Source: Sphingobacteriales bacterium (lineage in GTDB: Bacteria; Bacteroidota; Bacteroidia; Sphingobacteriales; Sphingobacteriaceae). From it: a stretch of DNA of 13,463 nt. This document shows, piece after piece, positions 7,318 through 13,463 of this stretch. The stretch spans positions 1 through 13,463 of the forward strand of contig CANJWU010000009.1 in the NCBI GenBank assembly GCA_947478655.1, read 5' to 3'. The notes under the pieces were generated by a model, which ran no database searches, was not told where the DNA came from, and worked only from the letters and a program-made list of their open reading frames with translations. A program made the position numbers and the translations under genes. The first letter of the stretch is position 1; every line of letters starts with the position of its first letter.

Positions 7318-8395
7318 ATGACCAACGAACAAATCAAAGATTTAAGAGATCGCATTACATCTCTGAGGAGGCATCTTTGACATCGATCAAAAACTAGTGG
7401 AGATTGAGCAAGAACAGGCTCAAACACTTGCAGCAGATTTTTGGGAAGACCAAAAAGCAGCAGAGAAAATCTTACATCAAATAAAAGCCAAAAAAGTTTG
7501 GACCGAAGCATTTGCACTCGTAAATGCAACAGTCGAAGACACCATTGTGCTTTATGAATTCTATAAAGATGGCGCGGCGCAAGAGCCCGAAATGCTTAGC
7601 CAAATGGGCATTGCTTGGAAAGCACTCGACGAACTCGAATTTAAAAACATGTTGAGTGGAGAAGAAGACCAACTCAACGCAGTACTCACTATTAATGCAG
7701 GCGCAGGTGGAACAGAAAGTTGTGATTGGGCTGCAATGCTCATGCGTATGTATATTATGTGGGGCGAAAAAAATGGTTATCAAGTTAAAGAAATAGATTA
7801 CCAAGCTGGAGAAGGTGCTGGTATTAAATCTTGCACATTAGAGTTTGAAGGTGCATTTACTTACGGCTATTTAAAAGGCGAAACAGGTGTTCATCGATTG
7901 GTTAGAATTTCGCCCTTCGATTCGAATGCGCGCAGGCACACTTCTTTTGCTTCGGTGTATGTATATCCTTTAGTAGATGATTCCATTCAAATTGACATCA
8001 ACTTAGCAGATGTAAGTTGGGATACTTTTAGAGCTGGCGGCAAAGGCGGACAAAATGTAAATAAAGTAGAAACAGCCGTTCGTTTAAAACACGCGCCTTC
8101 TGGCATCATCATAGAATGTCAACAAGAGCGTTCGCAAAATCAAAATAAAGAAAAAGCATTAAAAATGTTAAAATCCCAATTATACGAATTGGAATTGCGC
8201 AAGAAAAACGAAGCCAAACAAGCCGTAGAAAGCACTAAAAAGAAGATTGAATGGGGTTCTCAAATTAGGAACTATGTGCTTCATCCTTATAAATTAGTAA
8301 AAGACCTAAGAACAAACATGGAAACCTCTAATGCACAGGGGGTTTTAGATGGAGAATTGAACCCCTTCATTAAGGCTTATTTGATGGAATTTTAA
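7318..8395 (+). CDS. prfB: Peptide chain release factor 2 (RF2), +1 programmed frameshift
   Basis: RF2 recognises UGA and UAA stop codons and releases the finished peptide. The gene starts at ATG 7318 ([20 protein letters not shown]) and reads 20 codons to an in-frame TGA at 7378-7380. The rest is in the +1 frame from GAC 7379 ([20 protein letters not shown]) to the TAA ending at 8395, giving 358 residues. Joined, the sequence matches the RF2 N-terminus without a gap, so this is the classic autoregulatory frameshift and not a mutation. The RF2-specific tripeptide SPF (about residues 198-200, in [15 protein letters not shown]) and the GGQ motif at 243-245 ([15 protein letters not shown]) are present. 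Low RF2 delays termination at the TGA and favours the shift, so RF2 limits its own synthesis. An open frame beginning at GTG 7397 is only the truncated +1 part. Confidence 0.97.
7366..7381 (+). promoter_or_regulatory. prfB +1 programmed ribosomal frameshift site
   Basis: AGGAGG (7366-7371), CAT (7372-7374), slippery CTT (7375-7377), TGA stop (7378-7380) and C (7381) match the bacterial RF2 recoding signal: a Shine-Dalgarno-like hexamer three bases ahead of CUU, then UGA C. The peptidyl-tRNA on CUU slips to UUU and GAC is read next. The spacing is exactly that of the E. coli signal. Confidence 0.97.
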
Positions 8396-8407
8396 AAGAA
8401 ATAAAAA

Positions 8408-8438
8408 TTGATACTTATGCGTAGGCATAGTATATTTA
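8408..8438 (+). promoter_or_regulatory. Candidate promoter of the pnt operon
   Basis: TTG (8408-8410), a 20-base spacer and TATATTTA (8431-8438, one mismatch to TAnnTTTG) form a plausible Bacteroidota promoter. Transcription would begin about 15-20 bases before the TTG start of pntAA at 8461. Its spacer is filled by the inverted repeat at 8411-8433. Confidence 0.4.
8411..8433. repeat. Inverted repeat between prfB and pntAA (operator or hairpin)
   Basis: ATACT-T-ATGC (8411-8420) pairs with GCAT-AGTAT (8425-8433) across a GTAG loop: nine pairs with one bulged T. It has no following T run, so it is a poor intrinsic terminator. It could be a repressor operator inside the promoter spacer or a weak transcript hairpin after prfB. 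Confidence 0.5.
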
Positions 8439-8460
8439 ACCATAATTAATTCGATACGTT

Positions 8461-9579
8461 TTGAAAATCTGTGTACCCAAAGAAAATAAAGAGCGCGAAA
8501 ATCGTGTGGCTTTAACACCCTCGGTGGTGAAACAATTAACAACAGCAGGCTATGAAGTTTGTGTAGAAACCGGAGCCGGTTTAAAATCTTATTTTGATGA
8601 TGCAAGCTATCAAGCAGCAGGAGCAAGTATCCTAGCAGATACGCAAAAAATATATGCGGATGCAGATGTGATCTTAAAAGTGAATGCGCCTATTGCGGCA
8701 GAAATAGCGAGCATGAAAAAAGAAGCAGTTTTAATTTCTTTTATGTGGGCAGCTACTAATCCAGCATTAGTTGAATCCTGTGCAAGTGCAGGTATTTCTG
8801 CATTTTCGATGGATGCCGTACCGCGTATTTCTCGTGCTCAAAAAATGGATGCCTTAAGTTCTCAAGCAAATTTAGCAGGCTATAAAGCCGTATTAATGGC
8901 TGCCAACGAAATGGGTAAAATTTTACCCATGATGACCACTGCAGCGGGCACTATTCGTCCTGCTAAAGTGTTAATTTTTGGAGCAGGTGTTGCAGGGTTG
9001 CAGGCAATTGCAACTGCTAAAAGATTAGGAGCAGTTGTAGAAGTAAGTGATATTCGCCCAGAAACAAAAGAACAAGTTGCCTCATTAGGCGGTAAATTTA
9101 TTGAAGTAAAAGGCGATGACAGTATAAAAATGGAAGGCGGTTATGTTAAAGGCGTTTCTGAAGAATTCTTGAAAAAGCAACAAGAGCTTGTTTCGAAACA
9201 CATTAAAGAAGCCGACATTGTGATTACTACTGCCTTAATACCTGGGAAAAAAGCACCAGTATTGGTTACCGAAGAAATGGTTGCAAGCATGAAATTTGGT
9301 TCGGTTATTTTAGATATGGCTGTTGAACAAGGTGGCAATGTGATCGGAAGCGAAATCAATAAAACAATTCAAAAAAATGGGGTAACTATTATTGGCGAAA
9401 GTAATATTCCAAGTTTATTGCCGATGAACGCAAGTGAATTATATGCTAAAAATATCCAAACACTATTAGTGCATTTAGCTACTCACGAAAAATTTAATTG
9501 GGATTTAGCAGAAGACATTACCAAAGGTTCATTAATTGTTCACAACGGAACACCCGTTCATCCATCAATTCTTAAATAA
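8461..9579 (+). CDS. pntAA: NAD(P) transhydrogenase alpha subunit, part 1 (domain I)
   Basis: This is the NAD(H)-binding domain I of the proton-translocating transhydrogenase, which uses the proton gradient to pass hydride from NADH to NADP+ and so supplies NADPH. The 372-residue product begins MKICVPKENKERENRVALTP, typical of the alanine dehydrogenase/PNT fold. It carries SRAQKMDALSSQANLAGYKA (about 124-143), the Rossmann motif G174-A-G-V-A-G179 and the acidic D197-I-R-P that binds the adenosine ribose. The start is TTG at 8461: the conserved N-terminus begins exactly there, and no ATG is available. The protein is cytoplasmic and docks on the membrane domain. It is the first of three same-strand genes, 8 bases before pntAB. 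A split alpha subunit is common outside enterobacteria. Confidence 0.96.
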   Translation: MKICVPKENKERENRVALTPSVVKQLTTAGYEVCVETGAGLKSYFDDASYQAAGASILADTQKIYADADVILKVNAPIAAEIASMKKEAVLISFMWAATNPALVESCASAGISAFSMDAVPRISRAQKMDALSSQANLAGYKAVLMAANEMGKILPMMTTAAGTIRPAKVLIFGAGVAGLQAIATAKRLGAVVEVSDIRPETKEQVASLGGKFIEVKGDDSIKMEGGYVKGVSEEFLKKQQELVSKHIKEADIVITTALIPGKKAPVLVTEEMVASMKFGSVILDMAVEQGGNVIGSEINKTIQKNGVTIIGESNIPSLLPMNASELYAKNIQTLLVHLATHEKFNWDLAEDITKGSLIVHNGTPVHPSILK

Positions 9580-9587
9580 AAATAATC

Positions 9588-9893
9588 ATGGAACAGATAT
9601 TATCATTTATTAGTACGCATCGAGAGATGATTTACTTTATCATATTAGCCGTTTTTGTTGGCGTAGAAGTAATTGGACATGTGCCTTCTGTATTGCACAC
9701 CCCGCTTATGTCTGGCGCGAATGCAATTCATGGTGTGGTAGTTGTAGGCGCAATTATTGTGATGCTAGATACCGACGCAAGCAATTATGTTTCCTTAACA
9801 CTTGGAACGGTTGCCGTTATACTTGGAACCTTAAATGTTGTTGGAGGTTTTGTAGTAACCGACAGAATGCTTGATATGTTTAAAAAGAAATAA
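9588..9893 (+). CDS. pntAB: NAD(P) transhydrogenase alpha subunit, part 2 (membrane segment)
   Basis: The 101-residue, highly hydrophobic protein has three or four membrane helices (about residues 13-30, 40-60 and 65-90). VEVIGHVPSVLHTPLMSGAN and AIHGVVVVGAI are the conserved PntA C-terminal segments. In the split enzyme this piece supplies the alpha-side half of the membrane domain II that conducts protons, joining the PntB helices. Length and motif content are normal for this subunit. It starts 8 bases after pntAA and ends 15 bases before pntB, so the three genes are surely co-transcribed. Confidence 0.96.
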   Translation: MEQILSFISTHREMIYFIILAVFVGVEVIGHVPSVLHTPLMSGANAIHGVVVVGAIIVMLDTDASNYVSLTLGTVAVILGTLNVVGGFVVTDRMLDMFKKK

Positions 9894-9908
9894 ATCTCAA
9901 AGAAAATT

Positions 9909-11306
9909 ATGATGACTCAATATATATTAGAAATAGCTTACCTCATCGCATCCATTACTTTTATTATTGGATTAAAAATGATGAGTAATCCTAAAAAAGC
10001 TAGACAAGGAAATTTAATTGCAGCTGCCGGAATGACGATTGCTATTATCGGTACTATTTTTCTTTATTCAAAAGAAGGGCTTACCTCGCGCGATAACATT
10101 AAAATGATTTTAATTTTTGGTGGTATTGCAGCCGGTACAATTATTGGTTGGTTAACCGCTAAAAAAGTACAAATGACAAAAATGCCAGAATTGGTATCGA
10201 TGTTTAATGGTATGGGTGGCGCTTGTGCGGCTTTAATTGGTTTAATGGAATTTCACCACAGCGTAGGCCAAACCTCTACTATGATCACAGTGCTAGCGGG
10301 CATGATTATTGGAAGCGTTTCTTTTTCGGGTAGTATTATTGCCTACCTAAAATTAAATGGCGCCATGGCAAAACCAATTCGTTTGCCAAAATATAATATC
10401 ATCAACACCATTGTGATGTTTGCTTTATTTGCTTTTGCCGCTTTTGTAGTGGCAAGTGGAACAGATAGCAGCGTACTATTATATTTATTATTTGCTGCTG
10501 CATTATTTTACGGAATATTATTTGTGATTCCAATTGGTGGTGCAGATATGCCGGTAGTTATTTCATTATTAAATTCTTTTACAGGTTTAGCGGCTGCCTT
10601 TGGTGGATTTTTATACGATAACAAAGTAATGTTAACGGGTGGTATTCTAGTAGGATCTGCCGGTACACTTTTAACGATTGTAATGTGTAAAGCAATGAAC
10701 CGTTCTTTGTTTAGTGTAATTTTTGGATCCTTTGGAAGCACTGCTGCAGCTGCAGATGGAGCCGACGTGGCGGGTTCAATCAAAGACATATCAACCACCG
10801 ATGTGGCGGTATTAATGAATTATTCGAAGCGTGTAGTAATTGTGCCTGGTTATGGTTTAGCAGTTGCGCAAGCACAACATATTATTCATGAATTAGAATT
10901 GTTATTAGAAGAACGCGGGGTAGAAGTGAAGTATGCTATTCATCCGGTTGCGGGTCGTATGCCGGGCCATATGAATGTTTTATTAGCCGAATCAAATGTT
11001 GATTATGGTAAAATGGTAGAGATGGATGAAATCAATTCAGAATTCGAACAAACAGATGTTGTACTAGTTGTTGGTGCAAATGACGTGGTAAATCCTGCTG
11101 CTAAAACAGATCCAAGTTCGCCAATTTATGGCATGCCAATTTTAGATGTTGAAAAAGCGAAGCACATTATTGTAAACAAACGCTCTATGAGTGCTGGATA
11201 TGCTGGCATTGAGAACTTATTGTTTTACAATCCAAAAACAAGTATGTTTTTTGGAGATGCAAAAAAAGCATTGACAGATTTAGTAGCAGAATTAAAAACA
11301 ATGTAA
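9909..11306 (+). CDS. pntB: NAD(P) transhydrogenase beta subunit
   Basis: The 465-residue product has an N-terminal half of about eight to nine membrane helices (residues about 5-275), including MPELVSMFNGMGGACAALIG and GGADMPVVISLLNSFTGLAA, family hallmarks of the proton channel domain. The C-terminal NADP(H)-binding domain III follows, with the nucleotide motif G314-Y-G-L-A-V-A-Q, HPVAGRMPGHMNVLLAES, G389-A-N-D392-VVNPAA and K424-R-S-M-S-A-G-Y-A-G433, which closes over NADP. All key residues seen agree with an active enzyme. The gene begins with two ATG codons in tandem and either could be used. A 16-pair hairpin follows 18 bases after the stop. Confidence 0.97.
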   Translation: MMTQYILEIAYLIASITFIIGLKMMSNPKKARQGNLIAAAGMTIAIIGTIFLYSKEGLTSRDNIKMILIFGGIAAGTIIGWLTAKKVQMTKMPELVSMFNGMGGACAALIGLMEFHHSVGQTSTMITVLAGMIIGSVSFSGSIIAYLKLNGAMAKPIRLPKYNIINTIVMFALFAFAAFVVASGTDSSVLLYLLFAAALFYGILFVIPIGGADMPVVISLLNSFTGLAAAFGGFLYDNKVMLTGGILVGSAGTLLTIVMCKAMNRSLFSVIFGSFGSTAAAADGADVAGSIKDISTTDVAVLMNYSKRVVIVPGYGLAVAQAQHIIHELELLLEERGVEVKYAIHPVAGRMPGHMNVLLAESNVDYGKMVEMDEINSEFEQTDVVLVVGANDVVNPAAKTDPSSPIYGMPILDVEKAKHIIVNKRSMSAGYAGIENLLFYNPKTSMFFGDAKKALTDLVAELKTM

Positions 11307-11324
11307 TAATAGGAAAGTATTTCT

Positions 11325-11361
11325 AACAACAAATTCTTGCCTTAAGCAAGAATTTGTTGTT
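11325..11361. terminator. Perfect 16-pair hairpin after pntB
   Basis: AACAACAAATTCTTGC (11325-11340) is fully complementary to GCAAGAATTTGTTGTT (11346-11361) around a CTTAA loop. It probably ends the pnt transcript. The stem is AT-rich and the downstream T run is short, so termination may be partial. The hairpin ends 17 bases before the next gene's start and could also lie in its leader. Confidence 0.7.
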
Positions 11362-11378
11362 TATAGCCAATTATAAAT

Positions 11379-12311
11379 TTGAAAAAACTATTTTTTTTAT
11401 TTTTTATCTTACAAAATACTTTTGTGCTCGCACAAAGTAAGAAGCAAATTTTCTCAGATACCTTGCGTTCTGTTAATATTGATTCGGCTATGGCAATTAC
11501 TGCAAAAAGAGGATTAAGCATCAATGACTTTACTTCCGTAATGCTCCAAGACACTTTATTTTATGAGGCATTTAAAGCATTAAAAAAATACACTTTTATT
11601 GCGGAAAATAAAATTAAGTCTTATAATGAAGCACAAAAACAAACCGGAAAAATTTATCGAAAAATAAAACATGTAAACGACGGGCTTCATTATCATCAAG
11701 AACTGATTGAAAAAAAAGACAGCGGTCTGGTGATAAAATATAATGGCGAATTTGATCTATTCACCGTTCGTATGTTTTCATATATTTTTATGAATGAAAA
11801 AAACACCGATTTTTTAGCAGATAAAAAAGTAACTAGAAAAGAATCGGATGAAGAAGCGTACAAAGAAAAATTAAAAACCTTACTATTTACACCAGGCAAG
11901 CCCGTATATGGCGTGCCATTGATAAGTGATAAAACAGCCATTTTTAGTCCCGAACTAGCAAAGTATTACCAGTACAGCTTTTATTATGCAACTTACCAAG
12001 GCGATATACCGGTTTATTATTTCAAATGTAAATTAAAAGAGGACATTAGCTGGTGGAACAAAGACGATACGATGATCAAAGAGCTCACCACTATTTTTGA
12101 TGCCAAAAACATGAAAATTTTAGGGAGGTATATCGACCTAGCATACGCCTCCATTCCTTTCGATTTTCATGTAAAAATGAATATTGAATTGAGTTATTTA
12201 AATGAGGAAATACTAGTTCCTACCCACATTTCTTATGATGGTGACTGGGATATACCATTTAAAAAAAGAGAAATCTGTACCTTTGACATTAAACATTATA
12301 ACTTTAACTAA
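11379..12311 (+). CDS. Secreted protein of unknown function upstream of dnaG
   Basis: The product has 310 residues. MKKLFFLFFILQNTFVLAQS is a clear Sec signal peptide, with probable cleavage after Ala18 (VLA-QS) and no lipobox cysteine, so the mature protein is periplasmic or secreted. The start is TTG at 11379: an in-frame stop at 11364-11366 rules out an upstream ATG, and later starts would destroy the signal peptide. The mature part opens with a helical region (about 20-110), followed by a beta-rich half with regular aromatic/charged alternation, ending TYQGDIPVYYFKCKLKED, then TIFDAKNMKILGRY, HISYDGDWDIPFKKREICTF and DIKHYNF. That C-terminal pattern recalls beta-sheet carrier or outer-membrane-associated proteins, but no named family is recognised. 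It overlaps the dnaG start by one base (TAATG), which suggests translational coupling although no shared function is evident. Confidence 0.8.
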   Translation: MKKLFFLFFILQNTFVLAQSKKQIFSDTLRSVNIDSAMAITAKRGLSINDFTSVMLQDTLFYEAFKALKKYTFIAENKIKSYNEAQKQTGKIYRKIKHVNDGLHYHQELIEKKDSGLVIKYNGEFDLFTVRMFSYIFMNEKNTDFLADKKVTRKESDEEAYKEKLKTLLFTPGKPVYGVPLISDKTAIFSPELAKYYQYSFYYATYQGDIPVYYFKCKLKEDISWWNKDDTMIKELTTIFDAKNMKILGRYIDLAYASIPFDFHVKMNIELSYLNEEILVPTHISYDGDWDIPFKKREICTFDIKHYNFN

Positions 12312-13463
12312 TGATTCGTAAAGAAACCATTGATAAAATTTTTGAAATAGCGGCTATCGAAGAGGTGGTCGGCGATTTTGTGAATTTAAAAAAGCGTGGT
12401 GCGAATTTATTAGGCAACTGCCCATTTCATAATGAAAAAACACCTTCGTTTACAGTTTCACCAACGAAAGGAATTTATAAATGTTTTGGATGTGGCAAGG
12501 CGGGCAACTCGGTTAACTTTATCATGGAGCATGAAAAACTAACCTATCCAGATGCATTAAGACAATTAGCCAAAAAATATAATATTGCTATCGAAGAAGA
12601 TGAAACCATTTCGGATCTAGATAGAGAAAAATATAATCACCGCGAAAGTTTAATGTTGACTTCTGATTTTGCAAAGAAATTTTTTGCAGATACACTATGG
12701 AATACGGAGTATGGCCAAACAGTTGGTTTAACTTATTTTAAAGAGCGCGCTTTTAGAGAAGATATTGTAAAGAAATTCGAACTAGGGTTTAGCCCACAAG
12801 AATGGTCTGGCTTAACCGATGCAGCTAAAAAAGAGGGATTCGACGAACGCTATTTAATCGAAACAGGGCTGAGTATTTTTAACGAAGAAAAAAAATCTGT
12901 TTACGATCGTTTTCGTAATCGAGTGATGTTCCCCATTCATAATATTACCGGAAGAGTGATTGCTTTTGGTGGAAGAATTTTAGCAACAAACCCGAATAGT
13001 CCAAAATATGTTAATTCGCCCGAAAGCGAAATATACCACAAGAGCCATGTGCTTTATGGAATTTATTTTGCCAAAAAAGCGATTCGAGAATTTGATAATT
13101 GTTTTTTAGTAGAGGGTTATACCGATGTTGTTTCTTTACATCAATCGGGTATCGAAAATGTAGTCGCATCTTCTGGCACTTCTTTAACCACCGAACAAAT
13201 TAGGTTAATTGGAAGGTTCACTAAAAATATTACCATCCTCTACGATGGAGACCCTGCAGGTATCAAGGCTTCTCTAAGGGGAATTGATATGATTTTAGAA
13301 GAGGGCTTAAATGTTAAAATTGTTTTATTCCCAGATGGGCACGATCCAGATTCTTATGTGCGCGAAGTAGGCGGTAATGCATTTCAAGAATATGTTTTGA
13401 AAACGCAGTCCGACTTTATTGTTTTCAAAACCAATTTATTATTAGCCGATATCCATAATGATC
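12311..13463 (+). CDS. dnaG: DNA primase DnaG, N-terminal 384 codons (runs off the edge)
   Basis: DnaG makes the RNA primers for chromosome replication and is recruited by the DnaB helicase. The visible part begins MIRKETIDKIFEIAAIEEVV. The CHC2 zinc ribbon has ligands Cys37, His40, Cys58 and Cys61 (CPFHNEKTPSFTVSPTKGIY, then KCFGCG). The RNA-polymerase domain includes DRFRNRVMFPIHNITGRVIA, FGGR and SPKYVNSPES. The TOPRIM catalytic acids are Glu268 (LVEGYTDVVSLHQSG) and Asp312/Asp314 (LYDGDPAGIKA), followed by PDGHDPDSYVRE. These positions agree closely with E. coli DnaG. The helicase-binding C-terminal domain lies beyond the window. The ATG overlaps the preceding stop by one base, and no Shine-Dalgarno motif is seen, so initiation may rely on coupling. 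Confidence 0.98.
   Translation, partial: MIRKETIDKIFEIAAIEEVVGDFVNLKKRGANLLGNCPFHNEKTPSFTVSPTKGIYKCFGCGKAGNSVNFIMEHEKLTYPDALRQLAKKYNIAIEEDETISDLDREKYNHRESLMLTSDFAKKFFADTLWNTEYGQTVGLTYFKERAFREDIVKKFELGFSPQEWSGLTDAAKKEGFDERYLIETGLSIFNEEKKSVYDRFRNRVMFPIHNITGRVIAFGGRILATNPNSPKYVNSPESEIYHKSHVLYGIYFAKKAIREFDNCFLVEGYTDVVSLHQSGIENVVASSGTSLTTEQIRLIGRFTKNITILYDGDPAGIKASLRGIDMILEEGLNVKIVLFPDGHDPDSYVREVGGNAFQEYVLKTQSDFIVFKTNLLLADIHND

Noticed and set aside
7318..7397. prfB as a pseudogene (in-frame TGA at 7378) or starting at GTG 7397
   Set aside because: The stop sits in a canonical recoding site, and the joined protein matches RF2 from its first residue. Starting at 7397 would cut off conserved N-terminal sequence.
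11374..11381. TAAATTTG as a promoter for the secreted protein
   Set aside because: It fits the -7 octamer but overlaps the TTG start codon, so the transcript would begin inside the gene and lose the signal peptide.

Overview
The window is AT-rich, densely coding DNA from a member of the Bacteroidota, most likely in the Chitinophagia/Sphingobacteriia part of the phylum. This placement rests on four things: the gene order sigma-54 regulator / LptE / TPR-like protein / SecG / GroES / GroEL; Bacteroidota-type promoters (TTG then TAnnTTTG); start codons preceded by A/T-rich sequence with no Shine-Dalgarno motif; and a transhydrogenase alpha subunit split into two genes. No rRNA, tRNA, CRISPR array, insertion sequence or prophage gene was seen. 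The content is core chromosome, and no clearly new multi-gene system is present.

Left block, + strand (1-4327). The C-terminal Fis-type helix-turn-helix of a sigma-54-type regulator is followed by lptE (LPS-assembly lipoprotein), a cytoplasmic TPR-like protein of unknown function and secG, and ends at a hairpin terminator. A 206-base intergenic region then carries a sigma-54-like promoter candidate and an upstream TGTCA direct repeat ahead of groES-groEL. A perfect GAAA-capped bidirectional terminator closes the block.

Middle block, - strand (4349-6848). lipB (octanoyltransferase) overlaps a beta-lactamase-fold serine hydrolase by 4 bases. A small predicted lipoprotein follows under its own promoter. 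The promoters of lipB and of the lipoprotein share the same -7 octamer and the same 18-base spacer.

Right block, + strand (6905-13463). yraN is followed by prfB (release factor 2), which is split by a canonical +1 programmed frameshift site, AGGAGG-CAT-CTT-TGA-C; the full protein is 358 residues starting at 7318. Next comes the three-gene proton-translocating transhydrogenase operon (pntAA-pntAB-pntB), preceded by an inverted repeat that fills the spacer of a candidate promoter. Last are a secreted protein of unknown function and the first 384 codons of dnaG (primase), which overlaps it by one base and runs off the right edge.

The best points for a second look are: the perfect Shine-Dalgarno-like prfB frameshift signal in a window where none of the 15 gene starts has one; the candidate sigma-54/heat-shock control region of groESL; the promoter-embedded inverted repeat upstream of pntAA; and the three uncharacterised proteins.
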